64,000 bases of DNA from Flagellimonas marinaquae (GCF_003992675.1 NZ_RZMZ01000013.1:62001-126000); one strand, 5' to 3'. Numbered from the stretch's first letter, positions 47,352 through 55,676 are shown. Numbers and translations: made by a program. Notes: generated from the sequence alone by a model not told the origin.

Positions 47352-47929
47352 TGGGCAAGAAAATCCAAATAACAGGCTTTGTGTTGCTGGCATTCGTTCA
47401 ACTCTTAATTCCAGCAAAGATGATATGGGAGCAAGAGCATATCCTAAAAAAGGGAACCGAGTACAAGTTTAAAACTGCCCCGGTGGACCCAAACGACCCC
47501 TTTCGGGGAAAATACATTACACTGAGCTATGAGGCCTCCTCATTCAACGTGGCCAATGAAATGGACTGGGAGTATGGGCAAACCATCTATGTTGTGCTGA
47601 CCACGGACCAAAAGGGGTTTGCAAAAATAGCGTCCATTACCAGCGAAGTTCCCGAAGGAACTGAGGCATATGTAGAAGGTTCCATCCTATTTGTGACCCG
47701 AAATGGCAGCAACCAAGTAACCATCGGCTATCCTTTTGATCGTTTTTATATGGAGGAATCCAAAGCCCAACCTGCGGAAATAACCTATAGAAATTCCCAA
47801 CGGGACACTACAACGACCACTTATGCACTTGTCCGCATTAAAAACGGAAAAGCAGTGCTAAAAGACGTCCTAATTGATGGTGTTCCGATAAAAGAACTGG
47901 TTGGAAAAGAACGAACGGGAAACGATTGA
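47348..47929 (+). CDS. GDYXXLXY domain protein
   Basis: From the ATG at 47348 the protein has 193 residues with one N-terminal anchor (QITGFVLLAFVQLLIPAKMI). The mature domain has PVDPNDPFRGKYITLSYE near residue 45, the motif of this family (here RGKYITLSY). It is translationally coupled to DUF2157 and together they probably form a membrane complex. Function unknown. Confidence 0.85.
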   Translation: MMGKKIQITGFVLLAFVQLLIPAKMIWEQEHILKKGTEYKFKTAPVDPNDPFRGKYITLSYEASSFNVANEMDWEYGQTIYVVLTTDQKGFAKIASITSEVPEGTEAYVEGSILFVTRNGSNQVTIGYPFDRFYMEESKAQPAEITYRNSQRDTTTTTYALVRIKNGKAVLKDVLIDGVPIKELVGKERTGND

Positions 47930-48491
47930 AGAAAGTAGCTTTCACAGGAAGCGAACTTTTACCCAGTCCCTAAGTTTTATCAGGCTTTTCACTTTTTTCT
48001 TTTGTAAAAGAATGGATTTAGAACTCCTTTAATTCACTTGTTTTAAGTGATATTCATGAAAAACGAACCGGTGTAAATCATTGATTTTCAAAATAATGTA
48101 TCTGATTATTCCGTTGCCCAAAATTTATTGTCTTTTCCCAAGTACCACAAAGTATCAACTCGTTTCAACTTAGAAAGTAAGAGGGTCGACTATATCCTTA
48201 AAGTTCTATAGAACTTTGATTCATTTTTAATTTGTAGACATTCTACCACAATACACTCTTGTACGGAATCTGAAAGATTCGAGAAATGAATTGATTTGTC
48301 AAGGAGCAAACTGAAAGGGCGCATTTTTAAGTTGGAAGGAAACACCCCATCGAGATAACTGGTCCATATCGGTGTGCGCCTTACTCACTTAAGCGTTGTA
48401 TTCCCAAGGCCCCCAATGGGTCTTATATTTGGATGTTTCGGGTATCCCTTTCATCATTTTGACTCGATGAACTTATGTGAAAAATCCTGTG
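47930..48491. other. long intergenic region, no gene seen
   Basis: A gap of about 560 bases before the first GTAAC operator. No open frame with a start and good codon use was found on either strand. It contains an 18-base perfect palindrome (48200-48217), an orphan -7 box TATATTTG (48424-48431) with no evident gene after it, and a T-rich stretch near 47990. A non-coding RNA here is possible but not shown. Confidence 0.6.
48200..48217. repeat. 18-base perfect palindrome
   Basis: AAAGTTCTATAGAACTTT is self-complementary with no loop base and is followed by a T-rich stretch (ATTCATTTTTAATTTG). It could be a regulator site or part of a weak terminator for the DUF2157 unit, 270 bases upstream. 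Confidence 0.6.
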
Positions 48492-48535
48492 TAACATACG
48501 TTACTGCCATCACCATAACAATAGATTAATTTTAT
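48492..48535 (+). promoter_or_regulatory. GTAAC-N4-GTTAC operator with -7 box, peroxiredoxin promoter
   Basis: GTAAC (48492-48496), four bases, GTTAC (48501-48505); after 22 bases a -7-like box TAATTTTA (48528-48535). The spacing is identical to three other promoters in the window. The 5-4-5 inverted repeat and a position near -41.5 are typical of CRP/FNR-family activator sites. Confidence 0.72.
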
Positions 48536-48573
48536 CATTTAAAATAATTACAATAAATTATACTTATATTATT

Positions 48574-49239
48574 GTGGAAAACTCTTATGTAGAAAAGGAA
48601 AAAGTAAATCAGATGCCACGGATTGGGGATTTTGCACCCGATTTTGAAGCCGTGACCACAAAAGGTAAGATCAAGTTCTCGGAATTTGCCAAGGATAAAT
48701 GGACCGTAATGTTCTCCCACCCTGCAGATTTTACACCTGTATGCACTACCGAAATGAGTGGCTTTGCACAAAGAAAACCTGAATTCGAGGCTTTGAACAC
48801 CGAGCTTCTTGGTTTAAGCATCGACAGTATCCACGCTCATTTGGGTTGGGTGCATAGCGTTAGGGAAAACACGGGTGTTTATTTTGATTTTCCGATTATT
48901 GCTGATTTGGACATGAAGGTTTCCAAATTATATGGAATGCTTCAGCCCAACGAGAGCGAAACTGCTGCGGTGAGGGCAGTATTCTTTATCGACCCATCCA
49001 AAAAGATTAGATTGATCATGTACTATCCATTGAACGTTGGACGTAACATGGACGAGATTCTTAGAGCTTTGGAGGCCCTTCAAACTTCTGATGAGCATAA
49101 AGTCGCTATGCCATTGGATTGGAAAAAAGGAGACAAGGTAATTGTGGGCGCTCCAAAAACCTTGGATGAACTGAATGCGCGTTTGGCAGATGATTCCTTG
49201 GAAAAAGTGGATTGGTACTTGGCTAAAAAAACAATTTAA
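48574..49239 (+). CDS. peroxiredoxin, Prx6/1-Cys-like type
   Basis: The 221-residue protein contains MFSHPADFTPVCTTEMSGFA, with the peroxidatic Cys at residue 57. The long C-terminal part (LGLSIDSIHAHLGWV and the end with DWKKGD) is of the Prx6 type. Family knowledge: it reduces H2O2 or organic peroxides, and may act on persulfides. The chosen start is GTG; an ATG at 48613 (MPRIGDF) gives a 208-residue protein with Cys44, closer to classical Prx6, and is possible. It is first in a unit with the persulfide dioxygenase. Confidence 0.88.
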   Translation: MENSYVEKEKVNQMPRIGDFAPDFEAVTTKGKIKFSEFAKDKWTVMFSHPADFTPVCTTEMSGFAQRKPEFEALNTELLGLSIDSIHAHLGWVHSVRENTGVYFDFPIIADLDMKVSKLYGMLQPNESETAAVRAVFFIDPSKKIRLIMYYPLNVGRNMDEILRALEALQTSDEHKVAMPLDWKKGDKVIVGAPKTLDELNARLADDSLEKVDWYLAKKTI

Positions 49240-49252
49240 TAACTTTCATCAT

Positions 49253-49280
49253 GGGCATCTTGCTTTTAAGGTGCCCTTTA
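49253..49280 (+). terminator. hairpin between peroxiredoxin and persulfide dioxygenase
   Basis: GGGCATCTT (49253-49261) and AAGGTGCCC (49268-49276) form a 9-base stem with one G-T pair and a six-base loop, followed by a short T/A stretch. The T run is weak, so it may only partly stop transcription (attenuator) and set the ratio of the two genes. Confidence 0.5.
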
Positions 49281-49292
49281 AAACATTATTCT

Positions 49293-50621
49293 ATGGAAAT
49301 AAAACAGTTTGAATACAAACCCTTGGCCCACTATTCTTATGCCATCGTGGACAATGGTGAAATGGCCGTTATAGATCCTGAAAGAAATCCGATGCAGTAT
49401 TATGCTTTTGCTAAGGATCATGATGCCAAAATAACCGCGGTTATAGAAACCCATCCACATGCCGATTTTGTGAGTTCCCATTTACAAATCCACAACGAAA
49501 CAGGAGCCCCTATTTATCACAGTAAAGATTTGGGTGCCGACTATGAATATGAACCTTTTGATGAAGGCCAAAGCATTATGGTAGGTAATATCAAAGTCTC
49601 GGCCTTGAATACCCCAGGGCACTCTCCTGATAGCATTACCATTGTTGCAGAAAAAGATGGAAAAACTGCACTATTTACTGGTGACACCCTTTTTATTGGG
49701 GATGTGGGAAGACCAGATTTACGCGAAAAAGCAGGTAATATGACCGCGAAGCGTCAAGAACTGGCCGAAATGATGTACGATACCATCCAAAATAAATTCA
49801 AGGACTTACCCGATGAAGCCTTGGTATACCCTGCCCATGGCGCGGGATCCTTGTGCGGAAAAAACCTTAGCTCCGACAACAGCAGCACCCTAGGCAATGA
49901 AAGAATGGGCAACTGGGCATTTAAACCACAATCGAAAGAAGAATTTGTTCATACCATTTTGGACAGTCAGCCCTTTATCCCATCCTATTTTGGGTTCAAT
50001 GTAGACACCAACAGACAAGGCCCTGAAAATCTGAGAACCTCCCTAGCCAAAATACCCCTTCGATTAAATACCGATACAGATGGCTTAATTGTGGATGTCA
50101 GGGATGAATCCGAATTTAAAAAAGGCCACCTGCAGGGAAGCATCAACATTATGGCGGTTTCCGAAAATGATAAATTTGAAACGTGGTTGGGCTCAATCGT
50201 AGCACCAAAAGAGCCGTTTCATTTGGTTATCGGAAATCCAAAGGATTTATCTAATATCTTGGAAAGAGTATCCAAGATTGGTTACGAAACACAATTACAA
50301 TCCATCATTACATTGGGCAAGGAACATTTGGTAAAAAGCGCCATTTTGAATCTGGAGGATTTTCAGAACAACCCATCTAATTATACTATTGTTGACATTA
50401 GAAACCAAAGTGAGCTAAATGATGGAAAGTTTTTTGAGCAGTCAATTGCACATCCTTTGAACGAATTGAGGGATACGATGAATGAAATACCTACAAATAA
50501 GCCCATTGTGGTACATTGCGCAGGCGGCTACAGGAGTGCGGCGGGAAGCAGCATTCTAGAGCGTGGACTTAGGAATACAACCATTTTTGACCTCAGTGAA
50601 AACGTTAACGATTTCATTTAA
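49293..50621 (+). CDS. persulfide dioxygenase-rhodanese fusion, CstB-like
   Basis: From the ATG at 49293 the protein has 442 residues in three parts. Part 1 (1-250) is an MBL domain with ETHPHADFVSSH near residue 52 and TGDTLFIGDVGRPDL near 130; the HxHxD motif ends in Phe (HADF), which leaves a mononuclear-type site, as in ETHE1-like persulfide dioxygenases. Part 2 (about 260-350) is a rhodanese fold with no active-site Cys. Part 3 (about 350-442) is a rhodanese with VVHCAGGYRSA, Cys409. This is the architecture of S. aureus CstB, which oxidises thiol persulfides and makes thiosulfate. The start at 49251 is rejected as it crosses the hairpin. Confidence 0.88.
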   Translation: MEIKQFEYKPLAHYSYAIVDNGEMAVIDPERNPMQYYAFAKDHDAKITAVIETHPHADFVSSHLQIHNETGAPIYHSKDLGADYEYEPFDEGQSIMVGNIKVSALNTPGHSPDSITIVAEKDGKTALFTGDTLFIGDVGRPDLREKAGNMTAKRQELAEMMYDTIQNKFKDLPDEALVYPAHGAGSLCGKNLSSDNSSTLGNERMGNWAFKPQSKEEFVHTILDSQPFIPSYFGFNVDTNRQGPENLRTSLAKIPLRLNTDTDGLIVDVRDESEFKKGHLQGSINIMAVSENDKFETWLGSIVAPKEPFHLVIGNPKDLSNILERVSKIGYETQLQSIITLGKEHLVKSAILNLEDFQNNPSNYTIVDIRNQSELNDGKFFEQSIAHPLNELRDTMNEIPTNKPIVVHCAGGYRSAAGSSILERGLRNTTIFDLSENVNDFI

Positions 50622-50645
50622 TAAATTCATTTTCACCTGTTTTAT

Positions 50646-50689
50646 GTAACTGGGGTTACTTGATATGAACGCCATGCCAAATACCTTTG
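50646..50689 (+). promoter_or_regulatory. GTAAC-N4-GTTAC operator with -7 box, cydAB promoter
   Basis: GTAAC (50646-50650), TGGG, GTTAC (50655-50659); after 22 bases a perfect -7 box TACCTTTG (50682-50689), 18 bases before cydA. A TTG at 50660-50662 also gives a -33 element with 19-base spacing. Confidence 0.75.
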
Positions 50690-50707
50690 AGTCAAATTTT
50701 CAATACT

Positions 50708-52054
50708 ATGGAAACTGAAATTCTCGCTCGGATACAATTTGCCTTCACGGTAGCTTTTCATTATATCTATCCACCCCTTAGTATTGGTATTGGCCTCATT
50801 ATGGTGATTATGGAGGGGCTTTACCTTAAAACCGGAAACAAACATTATGAGGTTCTCACACGCTTTTGGCTAAAAATATTTGCCATAACCTTTGGTATCG
50901 GTGTGGCTACCGGAATTATCATGGAATTTGAATTTGGGACCAACTGGGCGGTATACTCTAGGTACGTTGGCGATATTTTTGGCAGTGCCTTAGCTGCTGA
51001 GGGATTATTTGCCTTTGGTTTGGAAAGTGCATTTTTAGGGGTTTTGATATTTGGTTGGAATCGCGTGTCTCCCAAAGTGCATTTTATATCGGCAATTGGG
51101 GTGTTTTTGGGATCTATGTTCTCAGCCGTTTGGATTGTAGTGGCCAATAGCTGGCAACAGACACCGGCAGGTTATCATATCGTTGGCGAAGGGTTTAATG
51201 CAAGAGCAGAGGTCACCGATTTTTGGGCCATGGTTTTTAACCCCTCTAGTGTTGATAGAATTATTCATGTGTGGCAAGGAGCCTTTTTGGCAGGGGCGTT
51301 TTTAGTCCTAAGTGTACATGCGTATTACCTTTTGAAGGGCAGATATATAGAAATCTCCAAGAAGGCATTTAAAATAGCCTTGGGGGTGGCGACCGTAATC
51401 TCGTTGACACAATTGGTATCAGGCCATAGTTCCGCGGATGGCGTTGCCGAGAACCAGCCAGCAAAATTGGCTGCAATGGAAGGACACTACGAACCCTCTG
51501 CTCCAGCAGACCTATACCTCTTTGGGTGGGTGGACAACCAAACGCAGGAAGTGACAGGTATTAAGGTGCCTGGCGGTCTGTCTTTTTTGGTGCATCAGGA
51601 TTTTGAGGAGCCTGTGACGGGTTTAAATGCATTCCCTGAAGAAGATAGGCCGAGTCAGGTGAATGCCGTTTTTCAATTTTATCACATCATGATTTCAATT
51701 GGTATGTTTTTGATAGGCCTCACCCTATATGCAAGCTATCTCTGGTGGAAAGGAACACTATTTGATAAAAAATGGCTACTGCGAATTTTTGCATTTTCCG
51801 TGCTCTTGCCCCAAATAGCAAATCAGGTGGGATGGTTCGCCGCAGAGATGGGCAGACAGCCATGGATTGTCTACGGTCATTTAAGAACAAGCGAGGGCTT
51901 TTCCCAAGAAGTCTCTTCCAATCAAATACTATTTTCGCTGATACTGTTCCTTGTGGTCTATACCTTACTCTTTCTATTGTTTATGTATTCTTTGAACAAA
52001 AAAATAAAACAAGGGCCCTACGATGAAGCTAAAAATGCATTAGAAATAATTTAA
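50708..52054 (+). CDS. cydA: cytochrome bd quinol oxidase subunit I
   Basis: The 448-residue protein has nine or so transmembrane helices. The start METEILARIQFAFTVAFHYI places the heme-ligand His near residue 18; the signature GRQPW lies near residue 383 in GWFAAEMGRQPWIVYG. The Q-loop between helices 6 and 7 is of the short type. It oxidises quinol and reduces O2 with high affinity and is not inhibited by sulfide in known cases. It has its own operator-bearing promoter and is followed by cydB 12 bases later. Confidence 0.95.
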   Translation: METEILARIQFAFTVAFHYIYPPLSIGIGLIMVIMEGLYLKTGNKHYEVLTRFWLKIFAITFGIGVATGIIMEFEFGTNWAVYSRYVGDIFGSALAAEGLFAFGLESAFLGVLIFGWNRVSPKVHFISAIGVFLGSMFSAVWIVVANSWQQTPAGYHIVGEGFNARAEVTDFWAMVFNPSSVDRIIHVWQGAFLAGAFLVLSVHAYYLLKGRYIEISKKAFKIALGVATVISLTQLVSGHSSADGVAENQPAKLAAMEGHYEPSAPADLYLFGWVDNQTQEVTGIKVPGGLSFLVHQDFEEPVTGLNAFPEEDRPSQVNAVFQFYHIMISIGMFLIGLTLYASYLWWKGTLFDKKWLLRIFAFSVLLPQIANQVGWFAAEMGRQPWIVYGHLRTSEGFSQEVSSNQILFSLILFLVVYTLLFLLFMYSLNKKIKQGPYDEAKNALEII

Positions 52055-52066
52055 CAAGACAATCAA

Positions 52067-53104
52067 ATGGAAACTTTTTTTGGTATAGATTATCCAACGC
52101 TTTGGTACTTAGTTGTAGGCCTTTTATTTTCCGGATACGCCATTTTGGAGGGATTTGATTACGGTGCCGGGGCATGGCACCTGTTCTTTAAAAAAGACTT
52201 AAGCCGTCGTATCGCCATTAACGCTATTGGACCTTTATGGGACGCCAATCAGGTGTGGCTCATTATTGGTGGTGGTGCGTTGTTCGCCGGATTTCCCGTA
52301 ATGTATGCCACTATGCTATCTGCCATGTACATTCCCTTTATGCTCTTCCTAATGTTGCTGGTGTTACGTTCTGCCGCTATAAAGTTCCGAAGTGCGGAAG
52401 AAATGAAATGGTGGCGAAAAACTTGGGATGTCATTTACTTTACCTCCAACATACTCATTGCCTTTTTATTAGGTGTGGTACTGGGAAATATATTACAGGG
52501 TTTTGAAATCGGCGAAAATTTTAGCTACCAAGGTGGTATTTTCTTCTCTTTCCTAAACCCCTACGCAATTATGGTCGGCTTAACAACACTATCAATATTC
52601 ATGACGCAAGGCGCTATTTTTTTGTTGTTGAAAACCGAAGGACGTTTGCATGCCAGATTAACGTTTCTACTTAAAAAAGGTATGATTTTCTTTATACTTA
52701 GTTTTGCGTTTACATCATTTTACACCCTTATCTATCTTCCTGGTGTAACCGATAATTTTAAAGCAAACCCAGTTTTTTTCATATTGCCAATCTTGGCTTT
52801 TTTGGCCGTTGCCAATGTACCTAGACTCGTATCCAAAAAGAAATATGCACCCGCCTTGGTATTTTCCTCATTGACCATGGCTTTTTTGTTGATGTTGGTT
52901 GCTTTTCAGCTATACCCGGTTTTACTGCCCTCCACAATAGACCCAGCACATAGTGTTACCATTTACAATGCCGCCTCTTCACAGAAGTCCCTAGGTATAA
53001 TGTTGACCATAGTCCTTATTGGAGCGCCGCTTTTAGCTGGTTATTTTCTTTTTTTATATAAAACTTTCCATGGTAAGGTCGAACTGGACGATACAAGCTA
53101 TTGA
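52067..53104 (+). CDS. cydB: cytochrome bd quinol oxidase subunit II
   Basis: The 345-residue protein has eight to nine transmembrane helices and starts with the CydB pattern (DYPTLWYLVVGLLFSGYAIL, EGFDYGAG, WDANQVWLIIGGGALFAGFP). It pairs with CydA. Same transcript as cydA. No CydX-like small ORF was seen immediately after it in the 174-base gap to the next operator. Confidence 0.94.
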   Translation: METFFGIDYPTLWYLVVGLLFSGYAILEGFDYGAGAWHLFFKKDLSRRIAINAIGPLWDANQVWLIIGGGALFAGFPVMYATMLSAMYIPFMLFLMLLVLRSAAIKFRSAEEMKWWRKTWDVIYFTSNILIAFLLGVVLGNILQGFEIGENFSYQGGIFFSFLNPYAIMVGLTTLSIFMTQGAIFLLLKTEGRLHARLTFLLKKGMIFFILSFAFTSFYTLIYLPGVTDNFKANPVFFILPILAFLAVANVPRLVSKKKYAPALVFSSLTMAFLLMLVAFQLYPVLLPSTIDPAHSVTIYNAASSQKSLGIMLTIVLIGAPLLAGYFLFLYKTFHGKVELDDTSY

Positions 53105-53217
53105 TCCAGCCTCAAAATTCAACACCTCGTATGTCTTAAGATAAACAACATCCATTGTTGTTTTCCATTATGCATAGTTATTCCGCAAAGCAAGCCCTGG
53201 GAACAGTTTGTTCATGG

Positions 53218-53261
53218 GTAACATAGGTTACTGTGCACACAGGACGCTTCATCTATATTTA
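53218..53261 (+). promoter_or_regulatory. GTAAC-N4-GTTAC operator with -7 box, sqr promoter
   Basis: GTAAC (53218-53222), ATAG, GTTAC (53227-53231); after 22 bases TATATTTA (53254-53261), one mismatch from TAnnTTTG, 17 bases before the start. The flanks CATGG... and ...TGTGC are shared with the tolC site. Confidence 0.72.
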
Positions 53262-53278
53262 TTGAAAATAATATAGCA

Positions 53279-54736
53279 GTGTCTAGAATTGTAATCTTAG
53301 GAGCAGGTATTGCAGGTCATGTAGCCGCTTCCCACTTACGTAGAAAACTACCCAAAGAGCATGAGGTTGTCGTTGTTTCACCAAACAGCAATTACCAATG
53401 GATCCCATCCAATATTTGGGTAGGAATCGGTAGAATGAAACCAAAGGACATCTTGTTCCCATTGGCACCTTTGTATGCAAAAAAGCATATCGATTATAAA
53501 CAGGCCAAAGCCATAAGTTTTTACCCGGAAGGAGATGCTGAGGAAGTAAAACCTTACGTGCTGGCAGAATACGTGGCAGGAGCAAATAAAGGAACCACAG
53601 AAAAAGTGACGTATGACTATCTGATCAATGCCACCGGTCCAAAACTAAACTTCGAGGCCACCGAAGGACTTTCTCCTGGAAAGAACAAAACACATTCCGT
53701 TTGTACCTATACCCATGCCGATGAGGCCTGGAACGCATTGAATGATCTGATTCAACAAATGAAACAGGGGAAAAAAGCCAAAATACTTATTGGAACAGGT
53801 CATGCAAAAGCCACCTGTCAAGGCGCGGCATTTGAATATATTTTAAATGTAGAGCAAGAATTGAGAAGGCACAAAGTGAGGGATATGGCCCAGATTACTT
53901 GGATTTCCAATGAATATCATTTGGGAGATTTTGGGATGGATGGCATGTTGATGAGTTATGGCAGCAATATCATGAAATCCAGTGAGATGGTAGAAATGAT
54001 TTTTGAAGACAGGGGAATTTCTTGGATTTTAGGTGCCGGGGTCAATAAAATAGAAGATGGTGTAGCCCAATACGAAACCTTGGAAGGCGACTATAAAACC
54101 GAAAGTTATGATTTTGCCATGCTCATACCCTCATTTTCGGGTCATGGTTTTAAGGCCTACAATAAGGATGGCGAAGAGATTACGAACAAACTTTTTAAAG
54201 GGTTCATGATCGTGGATGCGGATTATACACCCAAACCCTACGAGGAATGGAGTGTACAGGATTGGCCAGAAACCTATCAAAATCCATCGTATTCTAATAT
54301 TTTTGCTCCAGGCATTGCCTTTGCACCGCCTCACAGCATTTCCAAACCACGGAAGAGCAAAAATGGAACAGATATTACACCTGCTCCTCCAAGAACCGGA
54401 ATGCCATCGGGTATTACGGCCAAATTAGTGGCAGATAACATCATCGAGATGATCAAACACTCTAATAATGAACTTCATCACAAAGGATCAATGGGCAACA
54501 TGGGTGCTGCATGTATCGCTTCAGCAGGTTTTGGTATGACCAAGGGAAGCGGCGTGAGCATCACCACATATCCCATTGTGCCCGATTACAATAAGTATCC
54601 AGATACCCAGGGCAGGAAACTAGGCAAGACTTTTGGTACCATAGGTCTTGCAGGTCACTGGCTTAAGTTGGCCCTGCACCATGCCTTCATATATAAAGCA
54701 AAAATGAAACCCTTTTGGTGGTTGATTCCTGAATAG
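53279..54736 (+). CDS. sqr: sulfide:quinone oxidoreductase-like flavoprotein
   Basis: The 485-residue FAD enzyme starts (GTG) with SRIVILGAGIAGHVAASHL, the dinucleotide-binding motif. Two cysteines sit at the redox-active positions: Cys180 in GHAKATCQGAAF and Cys412 in NMGAACIASAGFGM. The C-terminal KPFWWLIPE tail is an amphipathic membrane-binding segment. It oxidises sulfide to polysulfide/persulfide and passes electrons to quinone. The long central insert (near 290-370) suggests one of the less-studied SQR types rather than type I. It has its own operator and is followed by a 45-residue gene six bases later. Confidence 0.85.
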   Translation: MSRIVILGAGIAGHVAASHLRRKLPKEHEVVVVSPNSNYQWIPSNIWVGIGRMKPKDILFPLAPLYAKKHIDYKQAKAISFYPEGDAEEVKPYVLAEYVAGANKGTTEKVTYDYLINATGPKLNFEATEGLSPGKNKTHSVCTYTHADEAWNALNDLIQQMKQGKKAKILIGTGHAKATCQGAAFEYILNVEQELRRHKVRDMAQITWISNEYHLGDFGMDGMLMSYGSNIMKSSEMVEMIFEDRGISWILGAGVNKIEDGVAQYETLEGDYKTESYDFAMLIPSFSGHGFKAYNKDGEEITNKLFKGFMIVDADYTPKPYEEWSVQDWPETYQNPSYSNIFAPGIAFAPPHSISKPRKSKNGTDITPAPPRTGMPSGITAKLVADNIIEMIKHSNNELHHKGSMGNMGAACIASAGFGMTKGSGVSITTYPIVPDYNKYPDTQGRKLGKTFGTIGLAGHWLKLALHHAFIYKAKMKPFWWLIPE

Positions 54737-54742
54737 AAAGTT

Positions 54743-54880
54743 ATGACACGAAGAATATCCAAATACAAACGATTTCTAATGATGAACCCAATAATACAGT
54801 TCTTTAAGTTCATCTATTTAAGCATCAAAATAATGATTGTAGTCGCTGGTGGACATGGGGGGACCCGAGAGATCAATTGA
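54743..54880 (+). CDS. 45-residue small protein coupled to sqr
   Basis: The ATG lies six bases after the sqr stop. The 45 residues are a basic start (MTRRISKYKR), a hydrophobic helix (about 17-34, with IIQFFKFIYLSIKIMIVV) and a glycine-rich tail AGGHGGTREIN. The pattern suggests a membrane-attached peptide. It is too short for standard gene finding and has no ortholog that I can name, but the amphipathic composition and tight spacing support that it is real. Confidence 0.5.
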   Translation: MTRRISKYKRFLMMNPIIQFFKFIYLSIKIMIVVAGGHGGTREIN

Positions 54881-55108
54881 ACATCTATTGCTGATTTCTA
54901 CTTGCCATTTTCTGTTGAAAACACCAGGGTTTGTTAAGGCTATATAAACGCTTTAAAGTATAGTGCTGCAGGTTTATTAGCTTTTCATGTAAACCACTTT
55001 AGTGATTCTGAAAATAGGTTAAGGAGAGACTTACATTTGCCCTATTGTGGATAACTCTGACTGTCAAGCTCGGCTTTGAACACTTTATGTGTATTTAAGC
55101 TTGTTTTG
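54881..55108. other. intergenic region between the small sqr-linked gene and tRNA-Arg
   Basis: No open frame with convincing codon use on either strand and no clear repeat. No terminator hairpin with a T run was seen. Confidence 0.5.
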
Positions 55109-55180
55109 TAGCCCCGGCAAGAATCGAACTTGCATCTAAAGTTTAGGAAACTTCTATTCTATCCATTGAACTACGGGGCC
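55109..55180 (-). tRNA. tRNA-Arg (anticodon CCT)
   Basis: On the minus strand 72 bases fold as a tRNA. The acceptor stem is GGCCCCG/CGGGGCT with a G-T first pair and discriminator A; the anticodon loop TTCCTAA between GAAGT and ACTTT gives anticodon CCT. The T arm GCAAGTTCGATTCTTGC is intact. No encoded CCA is present. It sits in the middle of the sulfur/respiration gene module. Confidence 0.93.
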
Positions 55181-55271
55181 ATTCCATAAAATGGACTGCA
55201 AAAATAGGGTTTTTGCCGTATCTTATGCAACCCCTTACATCTATTTCTCTTTGGATTTCTTTGGAACAGCC

Positions 55272-55676
55272 TTATGATCTTTTTGCCTTTTCCTCCTTTA
55301 AGATTTTTTCGAGATAAGAACGGGACAAGGGTTTGTCCACATAACCCGAAATCATGCCGTTTTTTTTGGCAATGGTTCTATCCGAAGCATTCGTAAAAGC
55401 GGAGAGCACATACACACTGGGCAGTTGGTGTTCCTTAAACAGATTCTTGAGGTTTTCCAAAAAATCCCAGCCGTTCATTCCGTCCATTACCAAATCCAAA
55501 AAAATAATATCGGGCAGTCTATCGTGCTCCTCAATATATCCGAAACAGGCTTGTATCCCTTCCTCACCGCTGGAGCAGGTCACAATATCGAAGTTACCTT
55601 GGGATTGCTGTATGCAGTACCGGGTCGCGAACTGCGACACCAAGTCATCGTCTATAATAAACGTCGTGAGTTTCAT
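55272..55676 (-). CDS. single-domain response regulator (receiver only)
   Basis: From the ATG at 55676 the protein has 134 residues. It starts KLTTFIIDDDLVSQF (acidic pocket), with the phosphoacceptor Asp in IIFLDLVMDGMNG near residue 60 and the conserved Lys in GYVDKPLS near 110. No output domain follows, so it cannot bind DNA and probably acts by protein contact. No partner kinase is in the window. A longer ORF from 55721 lacks a start suited to the family. Confidence 0.9.
   Translation of the reverse strand: MKLTTFIIDDDLVSQFATRYCIQQSQGNFDIVTCSSGEEGIQACFGYIEEHDRLPDIIFLDLVMDGMNGWDFLENLKNLFKEHQLPSVYVLSAFTNASDRTIAKKNGMISGYVDKPLSRSYLEKILKEEKAKRS

Noticed and set aside
48424-48431. TATATTTG as the peroxiredoxin promoter
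   Set aside because: It is 142 bases upstream of the start and before the operator; the box at 48528-48535 has the spacing shared by the other three promoters.
49251-49292. Upstream ATG of the persulfide dioxygenase
   Set aside because: It lies in the hairpin after peroxiredoxin and gives an unrelated N-terminus; the ATG at 49293 fits the MBL fold.
55272-55676. Response regulator as the factor that binds GTAAC-N4-GTTAC
   Set aside because: It is a receiver domain only, with no DNA-binding output domain.
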